Assembly (NCBI RefSeq): GCF_023702125.1
Contig: NZ_CP098415.1
Location: forward strand, 1,550,001-1,614,000
DNA length: 64,000 nucleotides
Direction of reading: 5' to 3'
From: Halorubrum hochsteinianum
GTDB lineage: Archaea; Halobacteriota; Halobacteria; Halobacteriales; Haloferacaceae
The notes under the pieces are model-generated. The model did not search any database. It had not been told where the DNA came from and worked only from the letters and a program-made list of their open reading frames with translations. The position numbers and the translations under genes were made by a program. Every line of letters begins with the position of its first letter. Position 1 is the first letter of the stretch. This document shows, one piece after another, positions 9,014 through 17,855 of the stretch.

Positions 9014-9330
9014 TTGTTTATGAATAGCTGAGTTCAAATCGGCGGTGAACACCTCCAAAGCCCCAGTCGCGAGGAGCCCGTACGCTCGCTGCGCTCCTCG
9101 CTCAGTCACTACGTTCCCTCGCTGTGGTGCTTGACGTCGCCTACGGGCTCCTCGCGACTGCCCCTTTGAGTCCCACCCCACCCCGCACCGCACCCCACCC
9201 CGCACCGCACAGCACCGCGCCTCACGCCTCCCCCAGCCTCGCCGCTCACGCCCTGCGGGCGTTCGCGGCGTCCCTCGCACGCGCTCCTCGCGGCCGCCCT
9301 CGGCGGCCGCTCGAAGGCGCGCGCCACCGA
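9014..9330 (+). repeat. dispersed intergenic repeat, copy 1
   Basis: The core at 9057-9330 (about 274 bp) matches a 272-bp core at 31179-31450 in the same orientation. Shared blocks come in the same order: GCCCCAGTCGCGA, TCGCTGCGCTCCTCGCTC, TCGCGACTGCCCCTT, GCGCCTCACGCCTCC, GTCCCTCGCACGCGCTCCTC and GCGCGCCACCG. Upstream, a TATA-like TTTATGAAT (9017-9025) lies about 27 nt before a GTG (9045) that opens a 29-codon frame ending at 9134. The frame starts in register with the longer frame in copy 2. It could be a mobile-element remnant, a structured RNA gene or a regulatory repeat; no transposase is present. Confidence 0.75.
9064..9160. repeat. 19-bp perfect inverted repeat inside repeat copy 1
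   Basis: CAGTCGCGAGGAGCCCGTA at 9064-9082 is the exact reverse complement of 9142-9160, with a 59-nt loop. A transcript from the upstream TATA box would fold into a long stem. In copy 2 only the outer 9 bp (CAGTCGCGA/TCGCGACTG) remain perfectly paired, so the outer stem is the conserved part. Confidence 0.7.
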
Positions 9331-9419
9331 AACGGTCAGGTGGAAATAACGCCGCGGAACCGGTCCCACCGCGTCGGACTCGCCGAAAGCCAAAAGCCGA
9401 TCTGTCCCCGACGATAGGT

Positions 9420-10292
9420 ATGAACGAGCCCGGTACCGAGGGCGTGCTGCTGGATCAGGAGACGCTCCGCGGTCGGCTCGACGACGCTCCCGAGTGGCTC
9501 CGAGAGCACTACCGCACCTTCCGGGAGTCGATGCTCGGCGAGCGCGACGGGTCGCCGTTCCCCTGCTACTTCGGCATCGAGGTCGAGCGCGAGGGGGACC
9601 TCCTGTACGCCGCCTGCGAGTCGACGACGGACCCCGCCGCCCTCCTGCGGCTGCGGGACGTCCTCCTCGAATACCTCGACACCTACGAGGACCACGCCGA
9701 CCGCGCGCCGCTCGCGGTGTTCTTCCGGCCGCCCGCGGGCGACCGCGGCGAGGCGCACTACCACGAGCGGCTCTGGCACGTCCTGGAGTTCCTCCACGTC
9801 CACGACCCCGAGCCGTGGCCCGACGACATCCCGACGGACCCGGACACCCCGCGCTGGGAGTTCTGCTTCGGCGGCGAGCCGCTGTTCCCGACCTCTCGCG
9901 CCCCGTTCTACGACGACCGGAAGAGCCGGTACTCGCCGGTCGGACTGGAGATCACCTTCCAGCCGCGGGCGGTCTTCGAGGGGCTCACGGCCGACACGGA
10001 GGCGGGCGAGCGCGCCCGCGAGACCATCCGCGACCGCATGGGCGAGTACGACGGCGTCTGCCCCCACGCCGACCTCGGCGACTGGGGAGCCGAGGGCGAC
10101 CGCGAGTGGAAGCAGTACCTGTTCCGCGAGGACGACGACGCCGGCCCGGACGCGTGCCCGCTGTCGCCGACCCGCGACCACCCGAAGGCCCCCGAGCCCC
10201 TGCTCGAACCCGGCGCGTGGCGGCGGTTCGCGAGCGACGCCGACGCGGGCGACCGCGACGCCTCCCCCACCGCGGGGCTCGGCGATGACTGA
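9420..10292 (+). CDS. YqcI/YcgG family protein
   Basis: A 290-residue soluble protein that fits the YqcI/YcgG family. Recognisable stretches are [18 protein letters not shown] near residues 46-63, [14 protein letters not shown], and [20 protein letters not shown] with Cys/His/Asp residues typical of the family. The last 40 residues are acidic and probably disordered. The biochemical role of this family is not firmly known. Its stop region overlaps the start of the isochorismatase-like gene by 8 nt, so the two are probably co-translated. Confidence 0.75.
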   Translation: MNEPGTEGVLLDQETLRGRLDDAPEWLREHYRTFRESMLGERDGSPFPCYFGIEVEREGDLLYAACESTTDPAALLRLRDVLLEYLDTYEDHADRAPLAVFFRPPAGDRGEAHYHERLWHVLEFLHVHDPEPWPDDIPTDPDTPRWEFCFGGEPLFPTSRAPFYDDRKSRYSPVGLEITFQPRAVFEGLTADTEAGERARETIRDRMGEYDGVCPHADLGDWGAEGDREWKQYLFREDDDAGPDACPLSPTRDHPKAPEPLLEPGAWRRFASDADAGDRDASPTAGLGDD

Positions 10293-10842
10293 CCCCGACG
10301 ACGCGGTCCTCCTCCTCGTCGACTTCCAGACCGGCTTCGACGAGCCGGGGTGGGGCGAGCGCAACAACCCCGACGCTGAGGCGGTCGCGGCCGCGCTCCT
10401 CGACCGCTGGCGCGAGGCGGGCCGGCCCGTCGCGCACGTCCGCCACGCCTCGACCGAGCCGGACTCGCCGCTGCGGCCGGACGCCCCCGGCCTCGCGTGG
10501 AAGCCCGAGACGACCCCCGTCGACGGCGAGCCGACCTTCGAGAAGACGGTCAACGGGGCGTTCCTCGACTCCGGGCTCGACGAGTGGCTCCGCGAGGCGG
10601 GTCACGAGTCGCTCGTCGTCTGCGGGCTGACCACCGACCACTGCGTCTCGACCACGACGCGGGAGGCGGAGAACCGCGGCTACGACGTTCGAGTCGTCGC
10701 CGACGCGACCGCGACGCACGCCCGCGAAGCGCCCGACGGCGAGCGGATCGACCCGGAGACCTCCCACCGCGTCGCGCTCGCGCACCTGAACGGCGAGTTC
10801 GCGGCGGTCGTCGAGAGCGACGACCTGCTCGGGGAGCGCTGA
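10285..10842 (+). CDS. isochorismatase-like cysteine hydrolase
   Basis: A 185-residue cysteine hydrolase of the isochorismatase/nicotinamidase superfamily. The catalytic triad is visible: D13 in [11 protein letters not shown]87 in FEKTVNGAF and C120 in [11 protein letters not shown]. Such enzymes hydrolyse amides, ureides or vinyl ethers; nicotinamidase is one option, but the metal-site pattern is not clear enough to say. It overlaps the YqcI/YcgG gene, which suggests a joint, so far undefined, role. Confidence 0.88.
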   Translation: MTDPDDAVLLLVDFQTGFDEPGWGERNNPDAEAVAAALLDRWREAGRPVAHVRHASTEPDSPLRPDAPGLAWKPETTPVDGEPTFEKTVNGAFLDSGLDEWLREAGHESLVVCGLTTDHCVSTTTREAENRGYDVRVVADATATHAREAPDGERIDPETSHRVALAHLNGEFAAVVESDDLLGER

Positions 10843-10872
10843 CCGCGACCGCACCGCCGAGGGCGACCGCGC

Positions 10873-12333
10873 TCAGTCGTCTGCCGCCCCCGACCCCGCC
10901 CCGCCGCTCGCGCGTTCGGCCGCGTTCGCGAACATCCCGCGCCGGGTCGTGTACAGGAAGTAGCCGCCGAGTCCGACGAAGCCGAGGACGTTCGAGGCGG
11001 CGACCGCCCAGAAGACGGCCTCGACGCCCCACCCCAGTCCGGGGGTCACGGTGACGCCGAGCGCGCCGAACGTCGTCGCGACCGGCACCGCCGCGACCGC
11101 GATCGGGAACCGGATCGCCCAGTACTTGATCAGGTCGGCGACGAAGGCGGTGCGGGTTCTGGACGCGCCGTTGAACCCGGCCAGCAGGGTGTACGTCCCG
11201 CCGAGCGCCCAGTAGGAGGCCCCGAGGATCCGGAGGTACGTCACCGCGAGGTCGCGCCCGGTCGCCGTGAGGTCGGGCGCGAGGAGGTCCGCGATCCCGC
11301 CGGCGAACAGGAACTGGAGGGCACCGAGCGCGAGGAACCCGGCGACGACCATCCCGGTGCCGACGGTGGTCGTCCGTCGGGCGCGCCGGGGGGCGTTAGC
11401 ACCGAGGTTCTGGCCGACCATCGACTGGGCGGCCTGCTGCATTCCGAGCGCCGGGACGATCGCGAGCGTCGCGACCCGCGCGCCGACCGTGTACGCCGCG
11501 ACGCCCGCCGCGCCGCCGGCGATCGCGACGAGCCCGACGACGAACACCCGGACCACCTCGCTCACGCCGCGCTGGCCGCCCAGCGGGGCCCCCACGGTAA
11601 CCACCTCGCGGACGAGCGCGGGATCGAACGCGAACGCCTCGCGGGTGAGCCGGAAGGTGTCGCGGCCGATCCCGGCCGCGTACCCGAGGATCCACAGGAG
11701 CCCGGCGACGCTCGCGAGGACGGTGCCGAGCGCGGCCCCAGCGACGCCGAGCTCCGGGGCGGGGCCGACCCCGAAGATGAGGACCGGCGCGGCGACGAGG
11801 TTGACGAGGACGCTGGCGAGGCTCACGTGGAACACCGCGCGGGTGTCCCCGTACGCGGTGAAACAGTTCTCGACGGTGTCGCCGACGGCCCCGATCGGGA
11901 GGACCGCGATCACGAGCGCGAGATACGTCGCTGTCGTGCCGGCAAGCGCGGGGTCGACCCCGAGCAGCGCCACCAGTTCCTCCGCGTAGACGACCGCCGG
12001 GATCGCGACCGCCGCCGTGACCGCGAACGCGACGAGCGCGCCGCTGCCCGCGACGCGGCGCGCGCCCGTCGCGTCGTCGTTCCCGGCGCGCTGCGAGACG
12101 AGGATCTGCGTGCCGACCGCGCCGATCACGACCGTCGCGCCGAGCAGCGACTGGACCGGGAGGCTGAGGCCCACCGCGGCGACCGCGTCCTCGCCGACCC
12201 GCCCGAGCCAGAACGTGTCGATCAGCGCGTTCGCGACGTACACGACGTTCTGTGCGACGAGCGGCGCGGCGAGCACGAGCAGCACGCGCCCGACCGGACC
12301 GTCGGTGATCGCCTCCTGGTCGACGTCCAACAT
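10873..12333 (-). CDS. MATE family efflux transporter
   Basis: A 486-residue protein with about 12 helices arranged as two repeats. The start MLDVDQEAITDGPVGRVLLV and the first-helix motif ALIDTFWLGRVGEDAVAAVG are typical of archaeal MATE proteins, as is SMVGQNLGANAPRRARR at the start of the second half. MATE proteins export cationic drugs or metabolites using Na+ or H+. The gene converges on the isochorismatase gene and diverges from the HEAT-repeat gene, leaving 191 bp of shared promoter DNA. The substrate is unknown. Confidence 0.9.
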   Translation of the reverse strand: MLDVDQEAITDGPVGRVLLVLAAPLVAQNVVYVANALIDTFWLGRVGEDAVAAVGLSLPVQSLLGATVVIGAVGTQILVSQRAGNDDATGARRVAGSGALVAFAVTAAVAIPAVVYAEELVALLGVDPALAGTTATYLALVIAVLPIGAVGDTVENCFTAYGDTRAVFHVSLASVLVNLVAAPVLIFGVGPAPELGVAGAALGTVLASVAGLLWILGYAAGIGRDTFRLTREAFAFDPALVREVVTVGAPLGGQRGVSEVVRVFVVGLVAIAGGAAGVAAYTVGARVATLAIVPALGMQQAAQSMVGQNLGANAPRRARRTTTVGTGMVVAGFLALGALQFLFAGGIADLLAPDLTATGRDLAVTYLRILGASYWALGGTYTLLAGFNGASRTRTAFVADLIKYWAIRFPIAVAAVPVATTFGALGVTVTPGLGWGVEAVFWAVAASNVLGFVGLGGYFLYTTRRGMFANAAERASGGAGSGAADD

Positions 12334-12492
12334 CGAATCGTTCCGGTATTAGCAGGTGATAATAAAAGTGTGATGGTCGTGAACACGACCCTCTGATCCG
12401 GCGTCGGCCGTCGGTTCGGCGCGGAGTCGACCGCCGGCTCCCGCGCTCGTTCGACCCTCCCGCGCGGCCGCCAGTCGGCGCGAAGGGAAACC

Positions 12493-12500
12493 TCTTAATG
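12493..12500 (+). promoter_or_regulatory. TATA-like box of the HEAT-repeat gene
   Basis: TCTTAATG is centred about 28 nt before the ATG at 12525, the spacing expected for a leaderless haloarchaeal transcript. It supports 12525 over the in-frame ATG at 12498. Confidence 0.55.
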
Positions 12501-12524
12501 GACTACGCGCGGAATTCGTGGTAT

Positions 12525-13889
12525 ATGAGCAACGGCGACGACGACCCGGCCGACGCCTCCGAGGGGGCCGACGCCGCGGACGACGGCGGGGAGGCCGGCG
12601 AGTCGACGGAGACGGCCGCCCCGACGCTCCCCGAAGACCCGACCGAGGAGTCCCTGACCGAGTACCTCGACGAGATCGCGGACCGGCTCGACGCCGCCGA
12701 GACGGAGGCGGACCTCGACGACGTCGAGGCGCTGCTGGACGACGCGGAGACCGGCATCGAGGAGGCGGACCTGCCCGAGCCGGACGAGGACGACGAGGAC
12801 GCCGACGATCCCCGATCCGACCTCGAAGACCGCGTCGCGGAGCTCCGCGACGGCGTCGAAGACGCCCGCGGCCCCTACGGCGAGGACGTCGTCGAGGCGA
12901 TCGAGGCCGCCGTCGGCACGGTCGAGGACACCGAGTGGACCGAGGACGGCCGCGACGACGTCGCGGCCGCGGTCGCGTCGTTCGTCGACGCGGCCGCCGA
13001 GACGGTCGACGCCGGTCCCGACGGCGACGAGATCGGGGACCTCGTCGCGGCGCTCGACGCCGTCGCCGAGGCGGTCGCCGACGCCGACCTCGACGCGGAC
13101 GACGACGCCGACGACATCGCCGCGCTGCTGGAGGCGACCGACGGGCTGGAGGCCGACCTCGACGAAGCCGAGGAGTGGGACGATCTGGAGACCCACGAGC
13201 AGCTCCGCGCGCAGGGCTACTACGACGTGCTGGGCCACTACAAGGACTACCCGGTCGAGTGGGCCGCGCTGAAGGAGCACGAGGCGCAGGGGAACGTCGA
13301 CATGATCCTGCTCGCGCTCGACTCGCTGGGGTCCGAGTTCATGGAGCGCCACTGTCTGGAGGCGTTCGAGCGCATGGGCAAGCGCGGCAAGACCGAGGCG
13401 TCCGTCGAAGAGATACTCGGCCGCGCCGAGAAGCGCGACCGCCCCGCGATCCGGATCCTCGGGAAGATGGCGGCCGCGGAGGCGACCGACACCCTCGTCG
13501 AGTACGTCGAGGAGGACTCGAACCCGCAGCTCCAGAAGGCCGTGTTCAAGGCGCTCGGCGAAATCGGCGCGACGGAGGCCGTCCAGCCGCTCGCGAACCG
13601 GCTCGACCCCGACGGCGACACCGAGGACCTGGTCCGCCCGCACGCCGCCCGCGCGCTCGGGCTGATCGGCGACACACGCGCCGTCAAGCCGCTCGCCGAC
13701 GCGCTCGAAGCGCACCCGTCCGACGACGTCCGCGCGGCCGCCGGCTGGGCGCTCCGCCAGATCGGCACCCGCGAGGCGCTCGAAGCGGCCGCCGAGTACG
13801 CCGACGAGCACTCCTTCATCGTCTCGACCGAGGGCGAGAAGGCGCGCGACGCGCTCGACGAGGAGCCCGAGCCCGCCGCGACGGCCTGA
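12525..13889 (+). CDS. HEAT-repeat protein with acidic N-terminal half
   Basis: A 454-residue protein. Residues 1-215 are extremely rich in Asp, Glu and Ala, with heptad-like stretches that may form coiled coils. Residues about 220-440 contain HEAT/PBS-type helical repeats, for example KAVFKALGEIGATEAVQPLA and HAARALGLIGDTRAVKPLAD. The repeats suggest a protein-interaction scaffold, not an enzyme. It resembles the HEAT protein in the chemotaxis operon (40302-41516) in repeat type only. Degenerate 16-bp tandem repeats begin at its stop codon. Confidence 0.82.
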   Translation: MSNGDDDPADASEGADAADDGGEAGESTETAAPTLPEDPTEESLTEYLDEIADRLDAAETEADLDDVEALLDDAETGIEEADLPEPDEDDEDADDPRSDLEDRVAELRDGVEDARGPYGEDVVEAIEAAVGTVEDTEWTEDGRDDVAAAVASFVDAAAETVDAGPDGDEIGDLVAALDAVAEAVADADLDADDDADDIAALLEATDGLEADLDEAEEWDDLETHEQLRAQGYYDVLGHYKDYPVEWAALKEHEAQGNVDMILLALDSLGSEFMERHCLEAFERMGKRGKTEASVEEILGRAEKRDRPAIRILGKMAAAEATDTLVEYVEEDSNPQLQKAVFKALGEIGATEAVQPLANRLDPDGDTEDLVRPHAARALGLIGDTRAVKPLADALEAHPSDDVRAAAGWALRQIGTREALEAAAEYADEHSFIVSTEGEKARDALDEEPEPAATA

Positions 13890-13942
13890 CGCGGCCTCGC
13901 CCTGACTCGGTCTCGCCCTGACTCGGTCTCGCCCCGACTCGA
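13885..13942 (+). repeat. 16-bp tandem repeat spanning a stop codon
   Basis: CCTGACGCGGCCTCGC (13885-13900) is followed by two exact copies of CCTGACTCGGTCTCGC (13901-13932) and a partial copy. The first unit contains the TGA of the HEAT-repeat gene. Because 16 is not a multiple of three, the successive TGA triplets fall in all three frames. Confidence 0.75.
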
Positions 13943-14000
13943 CCGCGAGCGCCCGTCCCGACCGCGAACCCTTTTCCCGGATACCGCCGCCACGTCCTCC

Positions 14001-15752
14001 GTGCCGCTCAGCCGCCCGAGCCGCGTGTCCCGCCTCGCGGCGCTCGTCCTGCTCGTCGCCGCGGCGAGCGTCGGCTGTCCCCTGTCGGCGGCGGCCGCTC
14101 CCCCGGGGGCGGAGCCGACGCCGGCCGCCTCGCCCGCTGAGATCGAGTCGACGCCGACCAACGCCTCTGACGACGTCCGCGAGCCCCGGATCGTCGAACT
14201 GTACCCGAACCCGACGACCGAGGAGAACCGCGGCGAGTACCTCGTCGTCGCCCTCCCGGAACCGGGGAACTGGTCGCTCTCCGACGGCCACCACGACGCT
14301 CGGGTCCCGGCGAACGCGACCGGGAGGGTGGTGCTGTCGACCGCGCCGAACCGGACCGCGTCGATCCGCGACGGCTTCCGACGCGACGCCGAGTCAGCGG
14401 GTCCGGACGCGACCGGGACGGCCTCGACGGAGGTCCGCCGCCTCACCGACCACTTCCCGCTGTCGGCGTCGGGCGACCGGATCGAACTCCGGCGGAACGG
14501 GACCGCGGTCGACGCCGTCGCCTACAACCGCGCCCGGGAGGGGTACCGCTGGCGCGCCGCGTGGGGCGAGTGGCGGCCGCGGGGGTACGAGCCCCGCTCG
14601 GCGAAGCCGGTCCGGGACGCGGCCGTGACTCCCTTCGTGCTCCCGGACAGCCCCGCCGTCCCGGTCGAACCGCTCCGGGCCGCCGAGGACCGCCTGTTCG
14701 TCGCCGGCTACACCCTGACCTCGGAGCGGGTCGCCGACGCGCTCGTCGCGGCCGCCGAGCGCGGGGTCCGCGTCCGCGTCCTGCTCGAAGGGTCACCGGT
14801 GGGCGGCTTCCCCGCCCGGAGCGCGCGGCTGCTCGACCGACTGACGGCCGCCGGCGTCAAGGTCCGGATCCTCGACGGCGAGGTCGAGCGGTTTCGGTTC
14901 CACCACCCGAAGTACGCGGTCGCGGACGACGACGCCGTCGTGCTCACGGAGAACTGGAAGCGGTCCGGCACCGGCGGTCGGAGCAACCGCGGCTGGGGGG
15001 TCCGCGTGGAGGGCGACGTCGGCGGCGGAAACGGGACCGACGCGGGGCGGAACGCGACCGTCGCGGACGAGTTGGCAGCGCTGTTCGCCGCCGACTTCGG
15101 GGCGCGCGACGCTCGCTCGTGGCCCGAGTTCCGCGCCGAAACCGAGTTCCACGGAAGCGGGCGCGCGAACGGCTCGTACCCGACCCGGTTCGACGCGCCG
15201 CCCGCGCCCGCGACGGCCGACGTGACCGTGCTGACCGCGCCCGGCAACGCGGCCGACCGGATCGTCGCCCGGATCGACGCCGCCGACGAGCGGGTGCTCG
15301 CACTCGCGCCGCGCGTCGGCGGTCCCGACGACCGGATCGTCCGCGCGCTCCGGCGCGCCGCGGACCGCGGCGTCGACGTTCACCTGCTGCTGTCCGACGC
15401 GTGGTACGACCGGGAGGCGAACCGGAACCTCTCGGAGTCCCTCGTGGACGAGCCGATCGCGGTCGACCTCGCGGCCGGGCGCGGCCGCTACGAGAAGGTC
15501 CACGCGAAGGGGCTCGTCGTCGACGACGCCGCGGTCGTCGGCAGCCTCAACTGGAACCCGAGCGCGGAGACGACCAACCGGGAGGTGCTGCTGGCGATCG
15601 AGGACGAGTCGGTGGCGGAGTTCTACGCCCGGGCGTACGCGGCCGACTGGCGGGGCGGCGGCGTCCACCTCCCGCTCGGGCTCCTCGCGGTGTTCGGCGT
15701 CGCGCTCGCGGGTTCCGTGGCCGTCGCTCGGCGGCGGATCGCGTTCGGGTGA
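14001..15752 (+). CDS. secreted, membrane-anchored phospholipase D-like protein
   Basis: A 583-residue protein starting at GTG. It has a signal peptide of about 32 residues, a lamin-tail-like beta domain near residues 50-180 (RIVELYPNP to VDAVAYNR), and two phospholipase D domains. The HKD motifs are intact: HPKYAVADD near residue 300 and HAKGLVVDD near 500, followed by GSLNWNPSAETTN. A helix near 555-578 with basic residues after it anchors the C-terminus. It probably hydrolyses phosphodiesters (nucleic acid or phospholipid) outside the cell. The start is a GTG directly before the signal peptide. Confidence 0.85.
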   Translation: MPLSRPSRVSRLAALVLLVAAASVGCPLSAAAAPPGAEPTPAASPAEIESTPTNASDDVREPRIVELYPNPTTEENRGEYLVVALPEPGNWSLSDGHHDARVPANATGRVVLSTAPNRTASIRDGFRRDAESAGPDATGTASTEVRRLTDHFPLSASGDRIELRRNGTAVDAVAYNRAREGYRWRAAWGEWRPRGYEPRSAKPVRDAAVTPFVLPDSPAVPVEPLRAAEDRLFVAGYTLTSERVADALVAAAERGVRVRVLLEGSPVGGFPARSARLLDRLTAAGVKVRILDGEVERFRFHHPKYAVADDDAVVLTENWKRSGTGGRSNRGWGVRVEGDVGGGNGTDAGRNATVADELAALFAADFGARDARSWPEFRAETEFHGSGRANGSYPTRFDAPPAPATADVTVLTAPGNAADRIVARIDAADERVLALAPRVGGPDDRIVRALRRAADRGVDVHLLLSDAWYDREANRNLSESLVDEPIAVDLAAGRGRYEKVHAKGLVVDDAAVVGSLNWNPSAETTNREVLLAIEDESVAEFYARAYAADWRGGGVHLPLGLLAVFGVALAGSVAVARRRIAFG

Positions 15753-15791
15753 AGCGGGACCGAGAGCGGAGCGGGACCGGAGTCGTCGCGG

Positions 15792-17738
15792 TCAGTCGTC
15801 GAGCGCGATGGTCGAGGAGAGCGCCTCGTCGATCTCGGCGTCCGCCATCTTCGCGACGAGCGCCTCGATCACCTCGCTCCGGCGGCCCTTCACGAACTTG
15901 ATCGAGCCGACGACGAGGTGGCCGCCGCCGGAGACGCCGGCCTCGGGCAGCTCCTCGTTCAGCTCGGTCACCATGTTCGGGATGTCGAGGCGGACCCCGT
16001 CCGAGCGCAGGACGGAGAAGTCCGGCCCGTAGCCGATGGTGATCACGGGGTCGCCCGTCTCCTTCACCTTGCGATCGTGGAGCTCGCCGGTCGTCTTCCC
16101 CGGCGCGGGGTAGGTGAACCGGTGGGCGTACTCGTCCAAGTCGATCCGGTAGAGGTGCGCGCCGGAGGCGAGCCGCTCGTGTTCGACGTGGTCGTCGACG
16201 GCGTCGAGCTGGCGTTCGACGTCGCGCTCGGCGCGGTCCGAGAGGAACGCCACGAGCTCCTCGTGGCGCTGTTCGTCGTCGCAGCCGACGTTGAGCGCGT
16301 CGTTGACCAGCGTCTTCCCCTCGGAGTAGCGGAGCCAGTGGGCGGCGTAGTCGAGCGCCTCGCCGATGTCGAGGAGGTCGGACTCCTCGTAGCCCGCCTC
16401 CTCGGCGAGCGCGACGTAGTCGTCCATCGCCTCCGCCTTCGAGCGGTCGGAGAGCCCGGCGACCGCCGGGACGTGCTCCAGCTCCCCGGTGATCGACGGG
16501 TCGATGAGCCGCGCGAGCTCGACGCACATCATCCCCGTGGTGACCCGGTAGTCCTCGTCGTGGAGGTAGGGGTTGACGTGGGCGTCGAGCAGCGGCTCGA
16601 CCGCCTCGGGGTCGGGGTGGTGGTGGTCGACGGCCGCGATGGGGATGTCGTAGTGCGCGAGGTTCTCGTACGCGGGGACGTCCTCCTCGGTAGACCCGTT
16701 GTCTAACATTAGGAGGAAGGGGAGCTTCTGGCCGTGGCGGGCGCGCCCCTCCAAGGCGAAGTTGAGGTCGCGGGTGACGTCCTCCATCTCGTAGTAGGGG
16801 GCCTTGCTCGGGAGCCGCTTGAACAGGTGCCGGGCCGCGTCGGGGTCCCCGTGGACCTCCTCGACGAAGTTCTCCAGAGCGAGCTGGACGGGGATCGCGG
16901 CGCACATCCCGTCGCCGTCGGCGTGGTGGCGGACGCGGATCGGGCGGCCGGCGAGCACGGTCCGGCGGAGGAGTCGGGCCAGCTCGCGGAGGTCGTCGTG
17001 GATCGGCTCGAACGCCTCCCACTCGACGAGCGGGTCGAGGTCGGCCGGCTCGGCCCGCTCGTCGAGGGCCGCCTCGTAGCGCTCGCGGGCCTCGGCGGCG
17101 CGCTCGTCGGGGAGCGGTTTCAGCGAGTCGACCTCAAGCTGGAGGGCGTTCTCGCGGGTCTCGACCGTGCCGCTGACGTGGACCACGTCGCCGACCTCGA
17201 CCTCGGGGTACGCCCGGACGCCGGCGGACTCGAAGGCGGCACAGGAGAGGACGCCCGAGGCGTCAGCGACGGCGAATATCGTCGGGCCGCCCGTCTGTTT
17301 CGCCTGGACGACCTCGCCCTCGACGGTGACCTCGTCGCCCGGGGCGAGCCCGCGGACCCGCGAGACGGTCGGCTCGTGGGCGACGGTCTCGGTGCGGTAG
17401 TCGTCGGGGGCGACGTCGTCGAACGCCACGTCGCCGTTCTCCTTCACCTCGGTGAGCCGGACGACCAGTCGGTCGCCGACCGCGTAGTCGCCGTCGAGGT
17501 TCGACTCGTGGACGAGGCCGCTCACGGCGTCGGAGAGGTCGACGAAGACGCCGTAGTCGACGACGCCGTTGACCTCGGCGTGGTACAACGCGTCGACCTC
17601 GGCGTCTTCGAGGGTACAGTCCGGGGCCAGATCGTAGACGGTCGGCCGGTCGTCGGCCGCCCCCTCCGCCGCGTCGGCGTCGGGTTCGAGGCTCGAATCG
17701 CCTCGCGTGCCGGAACCTCCGGCGGTGTTTTCGCTCAT
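15792..17738 (-). CDS. OB-fold/S1 and DHH family phosphoesterase (RecJ-like)
   Basis: About 648 residues. Residues 50-110 form an S1-like RNA/DNA-binding domain (NGVVDYGVFVDLSD), 125-210 a second OB fold, and 265-640 a DHH phosphoesterase core with HADGDG at 272-277 and DHHHPDP at 371-377. The C-terminal GGGHLVVGSIKF is the DHHA1-type substrate motif. Such archaeal RecJ-like proteins are single-strand nucleases tied to replication and repair. The minus-strand box at 17764-17769 favours the ATG at 17738; an ATG at 17744 would add MS. Confidence 0.87.
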   Translation of the reverse strand: MSENTAGGSGTRGDSSLEPDADAAEGAADDRPTVYDLAPDCTLEDAEVDALYHAEVNGVVDYGVFVDLSDAVSGLVHESNLDGDYAVGDRLVVRLTEVKENGDVAFDDVAPDDYRTETVAHEPTVSRVRGLAPGDEVTVEGEVVQAKQTGGPTIFAVADASGVLSCAAFESAGVRAYPEVEVGDVVHVSGTVETRENALQLEVDSLKPLPDERAAEARERYEAALDERAEPADLDPLVEWEAFEPIHDDLRELARLLRRTVLAGRPIRVRHHADGDGMCAAIPVQLALENFVEEVHGDPDAARHLFKRLPSKAPYYEMEDVTRDLNFALEGRARHGQKLPFLLMLDNGSTEEDVPAYENLAHYDIPIAAVDHHHPDPEAVEPLLDAHVNPYLHDEDYRVTTGMMCVELARLIDPSITGELEHVPAVAGLSDRSKAEAMDDYVALAEEAGYEESDLLDIGEALDYAAHWLRYSEGKTLVNDALNVGCDDEQRHEELVAFLSDRAERDVERQLDAVDDHVEHERLASGAHLYRIDLDEYAHRFTYPAPGKTTGELHDRKVKETGDPVITIGYGPDFSVLRSDGVRLDIPNMVTELNEELPEAGVSGGGHLVVGSIKFVKGRRSEVIEALVAKMADAEIDEALSSTIALDD

Positions 17739-17763
17739 AGACATCTTTCGGGAACGGCCGGTG

Positions 17764-17769
17764 TTAAGC
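17764..17769 (-). promoter_or_regulatory. TATA-like box of the DHH/OB gene
   Basis: GCTTAA on the minus strand is centred about 28 nt before the ATG at 17738. It fits a leaderless transcript and helps choose between the two ATGs. Confidence 0.5.
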
Positions 17770-17855
17770 CTGTTCTCTCGCCGCTCGGGGCGGTACGCCG
17801 CCGCCGAGTCCCGCGGTCCGGAACCCCTATGAGGCGACGGCGACTTGTCTCGCAC

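Larger units (their letters stand above)
8921..9419. other. 500-bp intergenic region holding the repeat copy
   Basis: No conventional gene fits here. Bases 8921-9013 show nothing I can name except TTCGAATCC at 8991-8999, which resembles a tRNA T-loop but has no matching stem. Bases 9014-9330 are the first copy of the dispersed repeat described separately. Bases 9331-9419 are the leader of the next gene, with a weak box (AAAGCCAAAAGCC near 9386-9398) about 27 nt before its ATG. Confidence 0.6.

Noticed and set aside
9057-9330. Complete insertion sequence
   Set aside because: No transposase frame, no terminal inverted repeats at the core ends and no target-site duplication were seen.
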